Assembly (NCBI GenBank): GCA_009784335.1
Contig: WRBX01000045.1
Span: forward strand, 1-5,838
Origin: Oscillospiraceae bacterium
GTDB lineage: Bacteria > Bacillota_A > Clostridia > Monoglobales > WRBX01
Direction: 5' to 3'
DNA: 5,838 nucleotides
Shown here: positions 1 through 4,579 of the stretch, one piece after another
How positions within the stretch are numbered: the stretch's first letter is position 1
How the letters are laid out: each line of letters begins with the position of its first letter
Notes under the pieces: generated by a model
What the model was told of the DNA's origin: nothing
Database searches by the model: none
Seen by the model: only the letters and a program-made list of their open reading frames with translations
Program-made: the position numbers and the translations under genes

Positions 1-4
1 AGTG

Positions 5-913
5 ATGGAAAAAACAAAGCTAACTATAATCGGCAATGGCTCATGGGGCGCGGCGCTTGCGAAAATGTGGTCGCTTCATGAGCGCAGTGTGAAAACTTGG
101 GATATAGGCGAGGATATGGCAGCGGCGGTAGAGGGCAGCGAAATCATCGTCATGGCCATTCCTTCGCATGCCACCCGAGAAGTTGCAAGGCAGCTCGCGC
201 CGATTTGCAATCAAAATCAAATCATTGTTAGCGCAGGCAAGGGCATTGAAGAAGGCACATATCTCACTCTTAGCGAAGTCATCCAGCAGGAAACCGGTGC
301 CACCAAAATTGCCGTTATGAGCGGCCCAAGCCATGCCGAGGAAGTGGAGCGGGATGTGCCCTCCACCAATATTATCGCCTCCGATGATAAGGCGCTCTCC
401 GAAATCGTGCAGCGCATGCTCTCCACAAGCTCGTTTCGCCTCTATGCCAGCTCTGATCGCAAGGGCGTTGAGCTTTGCGGCGCGTTCAAGAATATTATCG
501 CGCTTTGCAGCGGTGTTTCCGATGGGCTGAATTATGGCGACAATACCCGCGCGGCGCTGATTACCCGCGGAATTGTTGAGATGATGCGCCTCGGCGCGGT
601 GCTCGGCGGCCAGCAGCGCACCTTTTTAGGCCTCGCCGGCATGGGCGATGCGATTGTGACGGCGACATCGAAACACAGCCGAAACTATAGCGCCGGGCTG
701 CTGATTGGGCAGGGTGTATCTATTGAAGAGGCTGTTAAACAGGTGAATATGGTGGTTGAGGGCATTCGCGCTACTAAGGTTGCCTATGAACTCGCAGGCA
801 AGCATGATATTGAATGCCCAATAATTAATGAGGCTTATGAGGTGATTTATAATGGCAAGGCGCCGAGGGATGCGGTGGATGCGCTAATGAACAGAGAATT
901 AAAATGGGAATAG
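5..913 (+). CDS. gpsA: Glycerol-3-phosphate dehydrogenase [NAD(P)+], short form
   Basis: Cytosolic enzyme that reduces dihydroxyacetone phosphate to sn-glycerol 3-phosphate for phospholipid synthesis. Seen in the 302-residue translation: Rossmann motif GNGSWG at 10-15, SAGKGIE near 76-82, SGPSHAEEV at 106-114, GAFKN at 159-163 (K162 is the family's catalytic lysine position), GDNTRAALITRG at 178-189, GLAGMGD at 209-215, and MVVEG at 249-253. The C-terminal domain is complete. Family members are usually about 325-345 aa. The shortage is localised: after the second Rossmann strand (VKTWDIGED, 29-37) the chain runs straight into the strand EIIVMAIPS, skipping about 30 residues that normally include the FLPG-type loop. 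ATG at 5 is preferred over GTG at 2, as it gives the usual short N-terminus. TGATG at 3-7 would let an upstream gene end on this start, which is inference. G+C is much higher than in the gene at 1498. Confidence 0.95.
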   Translation: MEKTKLTIIGNGSWGAALAKMWSLHERSVKTWDIGEDMAAAVEGSEIIVMAIPSHATREVARQLAPICNQNQIIVSAGKGIEEGTYLTLSEVIQQETGATKIAVMSGPSHAEEVERDVPSTNIIASDDKALSEIVQRMLSTSSFRLYASSDRKGVELCGAFKNIIALCSGVSDGLNYGDNTRAALITRGIVEMMRLGAVLGGQQRTFLGLAGMGDAIVTATSKHSRNYSAGLLIGQGVSIEEAVKQVNMVVEGIRATKVAYELAGKHDIECPIINEAYEVIYNGKAPRDAVDALMNRELKWE

Positions 914-931
914 TTGAAAACTATTCCCATT
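903..931 (+). other. 13-bp hairpin spanning the gpsA stop codon
   Basis: AATGGGAATAGTT (903-915) and AACTATTCCCATT (919-931) are perfect complements around a 3-base GAA loop. The 5' arm contains the last gpsA codons and its TAG stop (911-913). No T-run follows, so it is not a classical intrinsic terminator. It may protect the mRNA 3' end or be the edge of the repeat block. Base pairing is seen directly; the role is inference. Confidence 0.7.
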
Positions 932-943
932 GAGCGATTTTAG

Positions 944-985
944 CCCCCTTTTCAAAGGGGGTGCCGACGAAGTCGGCGGGGGTTT
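944..985 (+). repeat. CCCC/GGGG double-hairpin intergenic repeat, copy 1
   Basis: Two adjacent hairpins: CCCCCTTT (944-951) with AAAGGGGG (954-961), then GCCGAC (963-968) with GTCGGC (972-977) across a GAA loop, followed by GGGGGTTT. The same plan recurs at 1141-1184: a C-run/G-run hairpin, TG(G)C, a GAA-loop hairpin, then a G-run and TTT. Such elements are, from memory, scattered between genes in gut Clostridia genomes. The structure is seen; mobility is not shown. Confidence 0.75.
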
Positions 986-995
986 GAATATTTTT

Positions 996-1020
996 TTCAA
1001 GGGGAGCTTCTCCCCTTGAA
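996..1020. repeat. 11-bp inverted repeat (hairpin)
   Basis: TTCAAGGGGAG (996-1006) pairs perfectly with CTCCCCTTGAA (1010-1020) across a CTT loop. A T7 run (991-997) lies on its 5' side, so on the minus strand the hairpin is followed by an A-run instead of a U-run on the plus strand. It is therefore not a plus-strand terminator. It sits between the repeat at 944 and the two-tier hairpin at 1025. Confidence 0.7.
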
Positions 1021-1024
1021 CCCC

Positions 1025-1077
1025 TCTTGTTTTCGCCTCTTCAAAATCTTAGATTTTGAATTCACACGAAAACGAGA
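1025..1077 (+). other. Two-tier stem-loop in intergenic block
   Basis: The outer stem joins 1025-1035 (TCTTGTTTTCG) to 1067-1077 (CGAAAACGAGA), 11 pairs with one T-G wobble. An inner 9-bp perfect stem joins TTCAAAATC (1040-1048) to GATTTTGAA (1052-1060) across a TTA loop. The single imperfect pair is a G-U wobble only when read on the plus strand and would be A-C on the other, which weakly favours a plus-strand RNA. The function is unknown: repeat element, processed RNA or 3' UTR structure are all possible. Confidence 0.55.
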
Positions 1078-1093
1078 CTAATATGATTATTTT

Positions 1094-1121
1094 AGTCGGC
1101 TCACCGCCGATTATTTTTCTT
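1094..1121 (+). terminator. Candidate intrinsic terminator downstream of gpsA
   Basis: AGTCGGC (1094-1100), loop TCACC, then GCCGATT (1106-1112), 7 pairs including one G-T wobble that pairs only on the plus strand. It is followed by ATTTTTCTT (1113-1121). This is the best hairpin plus T-tract in the 530-base gap and could end gpsA transcription. It lies 180 bases past the stop, with repeats in between. A competing stem, GACTAA (1076-1081) with TTAGTC (1092-1097), uses part of the same arm. Confidence 0.5.
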
Positions 1122-1140
1122 GAAACTGCTATGCTAAATT

Positions 1141-1184
1141 CCCCTCCTTCGGAGGGGTGGCAGGCGAAGCCTGACGGGGTGGTT
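1141..1184 (+). repeat. CCCC/GGGG double-hairpin intergenic repeat, copy 2
   Basis: CCCCTCC (1141-1147) pairs with GGAGGGG (1151-1157) across TTC. CAGGC (1161-1165) then pairs with GCCTG (1169-1173) across GAA, followed by ACGGGGTGGTTT. The architecture matches the copy at 944-985. The G-run GGGGTG (1176-1181) can also pair with CACCCC at 1193-1198, linking this copy to the next hairpin. Confidence 0.75.
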
Positions 1185-1192
1185 TCTTTAGG

Positions 1193-1240
1193 CACCCCAC
1201 ACTTAGAGCGAAGCGCCTAAGTGAGGGGTGACGGAGGGGG
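1193..1240 (+). repeat. Long GAA-loop hairpin of the same repeat class
   Basis: CACCCC-A-CACTTAG (1193-1206) pairs with CTAAGTG-A-GGGGTG (1217-1230), with one A/A mismatch, and is closed by GC-GAA-GC (1208-1214). It is followed by ACGGAGGGGG, like the ACGGGG tail of the preceding copy. It reads as a variant of the same family with the two hairpins merged into one. Confidence 0.65.
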
Positions 1241-1249
1241 GGCGCTTTT

Positions 1250-1405
1250 CGTAGGGGCGGATGGCAATCCGCCCGTGGGACGATTACCATCGTCCCCTAC
1301 AAAGCAAAATGTGCCACCGAAATTCGTAGGGGACGCCGTCCCGGGCGTCCCGCACATCGAAGCGCATACCCCAGCATCGTAGGGGACGATGCCCACATCG
1401 TCCCG
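1250..1405. repeat. Cluster of four GTAGGGG-type palindromic repeat units
   Basis: Four hairpins share the pattern GTAGGGG-stem-loop-stem-CCCG. Unit 1: GGGCGGAT (1255-1262) with ATCCGCCC (1267-1274). Unit 2, inverted: GGGACGAT (1277-1284) with ATCGTCCC (1289-1296), ending CCCCTAC. Unit 3: GGGACGCC (1330-1337) with GGCGTCCC (1344-1351). Unit 4: GGGACGAT (1383-1390) with ATCGTCCC (1397-1404). Units 1 and 2 face each other, so GTAGGGG (1251-1257) also pairs with CCCCTAC (1294-1300). Outer sequences are conserved while the stem interiors covary: GGAT/ATCC, CGAT/ATCG, CGCC/GGCG. This fits a dispersed palindromic element, not coding DNA or CRISPR. Confidence 0.8.
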
Positions 1406-1426
1406 TCTTCGAAGGACGACATTCAA

Positions 1427-1472
1427 TTTTTTTTAAAAAAAAGTTGATAACCAGCGATATTTATGCTACTAT
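1427..1472 (+). promoter_or_regulatory. Strong sigma-A-type promoter with UP-like A/T tract and extended -10
   Basis: T8A8 (1427-1442) lies just upstream of a TTGATA -35 box (1444-1449). A 17-base spacer leads to TACTAT (1467-1472), preceded by TGC, giving an extended -10. The predicted start of transcription is near 1479, just before the AAAGGGGAG ribosome binding site (1481-1489). The A/T tract is where an UP element would bind the RNA polymerase alpha subunits. The boxes are seen; promoter activity is inferred. Confidence 0.65.
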
Positions 1473-1497
1473 GCTTTTTGAAAGGGGAGTTTCAGAA

Positions 1498-2121
1498 ATG
1501 ATACGACTATTAAAAAAGAAAGTAAGCAAAGAAAATCAACTGGAGCAATTTCAAAAAGAAGTAGATAAAACCTATAAGGCGATAGAAAGACTATTCTTCC
1601 TATACAAAAATCATGTGACAAAAGATAGTTACATTAACACAAAAGAGCCAGTTTCGCAGACCAATTCTTTCACTACAGCACTTTATGCTGATGGTTCAAA
1701 AATCAACAAATGGTTTCATAAAACAATTGAAGTTAAGGATACAAAGGTCAAAAAGCAGTGGAATTTAACCCAAGTCAACATTTCTTGCTGCAATGATGGA
1801 TATGATAAAAAGCACTATTTCAAGAGAGAAACATATATTGGAAATGATAATATTATGAGTGCTATTAACTCCGAAGTGAAGTTTGTATTCGAACACGAAG
1901 GAAAGACATTTGAAGACGGCATTTCAACTCTTTGGGGCGAAATCAAAAAGAATGAGTTTGGAGATTATAAGAAAGCAAGAGAAGCTCTAAGCCATGCTAC
2001 AAAAAAAGTGATAAGTGAGTTTATATCCTCACTGGAAAACAAGATTTCTGAGAAACGCCTTAATACAATCAAAGCAGGAATGAAAGAATATTTGGAGTTA
2101 GAGAGAACTATAGACCTTTAA
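1498..2121 (+). CDS. Uncharacterised AT-rich accessory protein, 207 aa
   Basis: I do not recognise this protein. It is hydrophilic, has no signal peptide or membrane segment, and is rich in Lys, Glu, Asn and Ile. The N-terminal part (8-38) looks helical (ENQLEQFQKEVDKTYKAIERLF). The middle (75-135) reads as beta-rich, with VKKQWNLTQVNISCC and a CysCys pair at 97-98. The C-terminal part (153-205) is helical and charged. ATG at 1498 is chosen because AAAGGGGAG (1481-1489) lies 8 bases upstream. An in-frame TTG at 1444 is part of the -35 box and ATG at 1471 overlaps the -10, so both should be untranscribed. Codons lean to AAA, AGA and ATA, and several 60-base stretches fall near 25-35% G+C against about 50-65% in gpsA. 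Its own promoter, repeats upstream and a convergent neighbour 1 base away suggest an acquired gene. It could be a defence, toxin or regulatory protein, but nothing visible shows which. Confidence 0.8.
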   Translation: MIRLLKKKVSKENQLEQFQKEVDKTYKAIERLFFLYKNHVTKDSYINTKEPVSQTNSFTTALYADGSKINKWFHKTIEVKDTKVKKQWNLTQVNISCCNDGYDKKHYFKRETYIGNDNIMSAINSEVKFVFEHEGKTFEDGISTLWGEIKKNEFGDYKKAREALSHATKKVISEFISSLENKISEKRLNTIKAGMKEYLELERTIDL

Positions 2122-2122
2122 T

Positions 2123-2608
2123 CTATTTCAAATAAATCTCCACAAAATCATTATTCGAGAATTTAGCAGCAGTTTGCGAGCCGTTTTCAAAGATATAGAT
2201 TTGGTGTGAGGGGATGCCGGAGTCGATTAGGCGAGCCGAGATGCTTTGCGCGCGGCTGCCGGCAAGGAGATGGTCGCCGCCGCGGTGGGAATAGTCTCCT
2301 TTTTTTTGTGCGCCGGCGTTGCCGAGTAGGTAGATTTTTTTATCAGAGTGGCTTTTAACACTTTCGATGATTTTATCAATCACCGCATTTTGATTGTTGC
2401 TTATCTCGCTTGACGATTTGCCGAAATAGATATAAAAAGAGGAGGTCTCGAGGCTGAGCTTATCGTAATCTTTCATAACAGGCACAATCGAGCCAAGATA
2501 AAGCCAAATCAAAATGCCAAACATAACAAAAACTCCCAGGAGTAGAGCTGTGAAGCTTTTTCCCCAAGGAGTGATTTTATATTCCCGTTTGTTATCAATA
2601 TCAGTCAT
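2123..2608 (-). CDS. Single-pass membrane protein with OmpA-like C-terminal domain
   Basis: 161 aa. The N-terminus is short and charged, followed by one membrane helix at about 18-40 (SFTALLLGVFVMFGILIWLYLG), predicted N-in and C-out. Residues about 57-161 follow the OmpA/MotB C-terminal fold: strand FYIYFGKSSSEIS, helix, strand KIYLLGNAG, the LLAGSRAQSISARL helix, GIPSHQIYIF, and a closing strand FVEIYL. Family members usually carry GHTD and a final NRR. Here GHTD reads GNAG (96-99), so the peptidoglycan-binding Asp is lost, and NRR reads NDF (153-155); R119 of the SRAQ motif remains. ATG at 2608 overlaps the upstream stop in ATGACTGA, with no good ribosome binding site, so coupled translation is likely. 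A longer start at 2671 would lie deep inside the previous gene. The family call is by pattern; wall binding is doubtful. No terminator is seen after the stop. Confidence 0.7.
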   Translation of the reverse strand: MTDIDNKREYKITPWGKSFTALLLGVFVMFGILIWLYLGSIVPVMKDYDKLSLETSSFYIYFGKSSSEISNNQNAVIDKIIESVKSHSDKKIYLLGNAGAQKKGDYSHRGGDHLLAGSRAQSISARLIDSGIPSHQIYIFENGSQTAAKFSNNDFVEIYLK

Positions 2609-3542
2609 CTTTTGTATCGGTGTATGCCACGAAATCAAGCGCCGTGCGGATTTTATGCGTTTCCAGTTCAATCGCGTTTTCCTGCTTTTGCTGCAAGCGC
2701 TCGCGCTCCTTAATCGTGCGTTTTAATTTTTTAATTTTTTCTTCAAGCTCAGAAACTTCAACTTCATTGCTGGAAATAATCTCGCTTGTGCGCTCTGCAA
2801 AGCTTGATAAATAGGCATTTAGGCTATCGATTCGCTCAACACCATCGTTCACAAGTGTATCAAGCTCAATTTTCGACGCTTCCAAAATATTCAGCACAGA
2901 TTGGCGCTTAATATTCTTCGAAAGGTTATCCGGCAACGATTTTGCGAAATCATCAATGATGAAGATGGTATCGGTGCCGCTTGCCTTTTTGCCATAGGTT
3001 TCATAAAGGTCGCTAATCGTGGAGTATTTATCAACATCAAGGTAAGCCTCTTCCTCATAATCATCGAAAATCGGATCCTCTTCATAAAGATTTTCCGGCT
3101 CAGGCTCGGGAGTTGGCTCGAATTTAATCTCGGCCTTTGGCTCTTCCTTATATGTAGGCGCCTCTTCCAAAATCTCATTTAGGAATTTTTCCTTCTCGGC
3201 CTTGCTTTTTGTTTTTGTTTCCACTTTGGTTTCCTTTTTAGGAGCTTCTTCGATAGGTGGGGTAGCAATAGGCTCGATCACAAGCTCGCTCTTTGGTTTT
3301 TCTTCAACAACCGGAATAGGTTTTTCTTCCTCAAGGGCAACAGGAGCGGGCGCAGGCTTCTCCTCCGCAATGGTAATCTTCGAAACCTTGGGCTTAGGCA
3401 TGGAAAGCGGCGCAGGCTTAACCGCAGTAATAGTAGCGGCTTTGCTAATTGCAGCCCCATTCTCATCTTCATTATCAACCTTTTGAATTATGCCCAATCT
3501 TTCAAGCAAATTTTTGCTTTCGATAAAATCTTTATCGGTCAC
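2601..3542 (-). CDS. Pro/Glu/Lys-rich linker and C-terminal coiled-coil protein, 313 aa, function unknown
   Basis: No named family is recognised; from memory, similar helical C-termini occur in uncharacterised Clostridia proteins. The order is: a short helical head (MTDKDFIESKNLLERLGI, 1-18); a long low-complexity region at about 40-160 rich in Pro, Glu, Lys and Val (repeated EEKP and EPKP-like blocks), very acidic near 150-168; a conserved-looking helical segment from about 175 (ISDLYETYG, TIFIIDDFAKSLPDNL, VLNILEASKIELDTLV); and a coiled coil at about 255-300 with regular Leu/Ile/Val spacing. There is no signal peptide or membrane segment, so it is probably cytosolic. GTG at 3542 is preferred: AAGGGG (3552-3557 on the complement) sits 9 bases upstream, whereas GTG at 3551 would abut it. 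It overlaps the downstream OmpA-like gene by 8 bases. The pair may link a cytosolic scaffold to an envelope protein, which is inference. Confidence 0.8.
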   Translation of the reverse strand: MTDKDFIESKNLLERLGIIQKVDNEDENGAAISKAATITAVKPAPLSMPKPKVSKITIAEEKPAPAPVALEEEKPIPVVEEKPKSELVIEPIATPPIEEAPKKETKVETKTKSKAEKEKFLNEILEEAPTYKEEPKAEIKFEPTPEPEPENLYEEDPIFDDYEEEAYLDVDKYSTISDLYETYGKKASGTDTIFIIDDFAKSLPDNLSKNIKRQSVLNILEASKIELDTLVNDGVERIDSLNAYLSSFAERTSEIISSNEVEVSELEEKIKKLKRTIKERERLQQKQENAIELETHKIRTALDFVAYTDTKDD

Positions 3543-3692
3543 TAAAAACACCCCTTATCGTCAAAATCTGCTCCGCTGCAACTATTCCGCCTGCGGCGAA
3601 ATTAGCGTTGCGACGCTTCGCGATTTCTCCTCTTCCGAGAAAAATATCGCTCCCTTTGGTCGCTAACAATTTTTCTCGGTACTGCTTAATAA
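3543..3692 (-). repeat. Structured 150-base spacer with inverted repeats inside the ruvX cluster
   Basis: CCGAGAAAAAT (3635-3645) and ATTTTTCTCGG (3669-3679) form an 11-bp perfect inverted repeat around 23 bases that hold a direct repeat of TCGCT. A second hairpin, TTCCGCC (3585-3591) with GGCGAAA (3595-3601), pairs fully only on the minus strand, through a G-U wobble. GCGA (3610-3613) with TCGC (3618-3621) adds a third short stem. The other intergenic joints in this cluster are 12 bases or an overlap, so the spacer looks like an inserted repeat element or a structured leader for the 313-aa gene. No open reading frame is supported here. Confidence 0.55.
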
Positions 3693-4013
3693 TTATTCTG
3701 CGAAATCAAATTTGTCTTTTGTTTCGTCTTTAAACATACCAAAGATTTTTTGCACCAAAGCCTCATCAGCAACTGGCTCGAGCATCTTCTCGTCGCCTTC
3801 CTTAACAACCTCTTGCATAACAAAAACCTCAGCCGGAACTTCTAAATCAATCTTAGATTCATCCTCAACGAATGGAGTTAGCACCAAGTAATTGTTGCCC
3901 TCATCCGCAATTGTTGATAGAAGCTCGAAAACCAAGCTCTCGCCATTCTCATCAAAAAGCTCTACAACTTCAACTTCCTCTTGAACTGTTTCTAATTTTT
4001 TTTCATCTGCCAT
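3693..4013 (-). CDS. DUF1292 family protein (YrzB-like)
   Basis: Small, very acidic protein of 106 aa. It shows the DUF1292 pattern: VVELFDENGESLVFELLSTI (16-35), a central NNYLVLTPF strand (40-48), EVFVMQEV (62-69), and the ending MLEPVADEALVQKIFGMF (77-94), close to the family's LEPIEDEEEL-type tail. No biochemical role is established for the family. In Bacillota it is commonly encoded beside ruvX, as here. The ATG is set by AGGAGGA (4021-4027 on the complement), 7 bases upstream, which overlaps the last two bases of the ruvX TAG stop. That arrangement favours efficient, linked translation from one transcript. The N-terminal 15 residues are charged and probably disordered. Confidence 0.9.
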   Translation of the reverse strand: MADEKKLETVQEEVEVVELFDENGESLVFELLSTIADEGNNYLVLTPFVEDESKIDLEVPAEVFVMQEVVKEGDEKMLEPVADEALVQKIFGMFKDETKDKFDFAE

Positions 4014-4025
4014 TTTTAAATCCTC

Positions 4026-4439
4026 CTAAATTTTTTTGTCCAAATACTGTTGCAAAATTATAACAGCACTCAGTGTATCAATAATATTTTTACGATTTTT
4101 AGAGCCGCGCACGCCCGATTCATTTAATATATTATGCGCGGTTACGGTGGTTAATCTCTCATCGACAAGTTCAATCTCAATATCAGTTTCTTCAGCAAGT
4201 TTTCCCGCAAAATCTATTGTTTTGGAAACTCTTGCGCCTTCGGTGCCATCCATATTAATTGGCTTGCCGATTATGATTCTTTCTATATTATGCTCTTTTA
4301 TTATCTGCAAAATTTCTTCTATTAAAGTAGAAACCTTGTCATGCCGGATAGTTTTAAGCGGATGCGCCATCATTTCAAGATTATCGGAAACCGCAATTCC
4401 TGTTCGCTTCTCGCCTAAATCCACGCCTATAACTTTCAT
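4026..4439 (-). CDS. ruvX: RuvX/YqgF family RNase H-fold nuclease
   Basis: 137 aa, the usual length. The family is a Holliday-junction resolvase-like nuclease; its E. coli member has been implicated in 16S rRNA 5'-end processing. Seen motifs: VDLGEKRTGIAVSD (6-19) with D7 as first metal ligand, IIIGKPINMDGTEG (55-68), VDERLTT (92-98), and IIDTLSAVIILQQYL (119-133) with D121 as last acidic residue. All are in the expected order with nothing missing. The ATG at 4439 gives the canonical start immediately before the first strand. There is no convincing ribosome binding site: only GGTAG about 9 bases upstream, which overlaps the predicted -10 box. This is therefore the first gene of its transcript and possibly leaderless. 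It is followed 12 bases later by the DUF1292 gene. Confidence 0.95.
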   Translation of the reverse strand: MKVIGVDLGEKRTGIAVSDNLEMMAHPLKTIRHDKVSTLIEEILQIIKEHNIERIIIGKPINMDGTEGARVSKTIDFAGKLAEETDIEIELVDERLTTVTAHNILNESGVRGSKNRKNIIDTLSAVIILQQYLDKKI

Positions 4440-4445
4440 AATCGA

Positions 4446-4475
4446 ATACTACCATAATGGAATTTTTTTTGTCAA
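4446..4475 (-). promoter_or_regulatory. ruvX promoter, possibly giving a leaderless mRNA
   Basis: On the complement, TTGACA (4475-4470) matches the -35 consensus exactly. An 18-base spacer leads to TAGTAT (4451-4446), matching 4 of 6 bases of TATAAT. Six bases after the -10 comes 4439, the A of the ruvX ATG, so the predicted +1 coincides with the start codon. A partial dyad, TCAAA-TAT-TTTGA (4472-4484), overlaps the -35 and could be an operator. Confidence 0.5.
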
Positions 4476-4503
4476 ATATTTTGAAAAAAACTTTTGTAAA
4501 AAC

Positions 4504-4532
4504 TTGACAATGGGTGCCAAATGTTTTAATCT
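4504..4532 (+). promoter_or_regulatory. ylxM-ffh promoter
   Basis: A perfect TTGACA -35 (4504-4509) is followed by a 17-base spacer and a weak -10, TAATCT (4527-4532). Transcription would start near 4539, at the base of the hairpin at 4537-4562. An alternative -10, CATAAT (4546-4551), has no good -35 at the right distance. This promoter is divergent from that of ruvX, with about 30 bases between the two -35 boxes. Confidence 0.5.
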
Positions 4533-4536
4533 TTTT

Positions 4537-4562
4537 CTTGTAAAGCATAATATCTTTACGAG
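4537..4562 (+). promoter_or_regulatory. 5' UTR hairpin before ylxM
   Basis: CTTGTAAAG (4537-4545) pairs with CTTTACGAG (4554-4562) across an 8-base loop, 9 pairs with one T-G wobble that holds only on the plus strand. The stem begins at the predicted transcription start and ends four bases before the ribosome binding site TGAGGG (4566-4571). It could stabilise the mRNA 5' end or be a protein-binding dyad; neither is shown. Confidence 0.5.
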
Positions 4563-4579
4563 AAATGAGGGCTATGGAT

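Noticed and set aside
1250..1405. CRISPR array
   Set aside because: The units are self-complementary, differ inside the stems, occur in both orientations and are irregularly spaced. There are no cas genes.
1217..1426. 69-aa open frame on the minus strand within the repeats
   Set aside because: Its whole sequence is the GTAGGGG repeat cluster read in one frame, with no ribosome binding site. It is an artefact of GC-rich palindromes.
1444..1497. Longer start (TTG 1444 or ATG 1471) for the accessory protein
   Set aside because: These codons lie within the predicted -35 and -10 boxes, while a good ribosome binding site fits ATG 1498.
2609..2671. Longer N-terminus for the OmpA-like protein
   Set aside because: It would overlap the upstream gene by 71 bases. 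The extra residues are basic and look like antiframe sequence, and the ATGACTGA overlap is a standard coupling arrangement.
3202..3486. Plus- and minus-strand open frames inside the Pro/Glu/Lys-rich region
   Set aside because: Shadows of the low-complexity codons of the 313-aa gene; no motifs or ribosome binding sites.
3635..3679. Intrinsic terminator after the DUF1292 gene
   Set aside because: The inverted repeat has a 23-base loop, the T-run is inside the stem and not after it, and the following sequence is purine-rich.
4440..4579. Riboswitch, T-box or SRP RNA gene in the divergent region
   Set aside because: It is only about 140 bases and A/T-rich, with one simple hairpin; no T-box motif or SRP Alu/S-domain tetraloop structure is seen.
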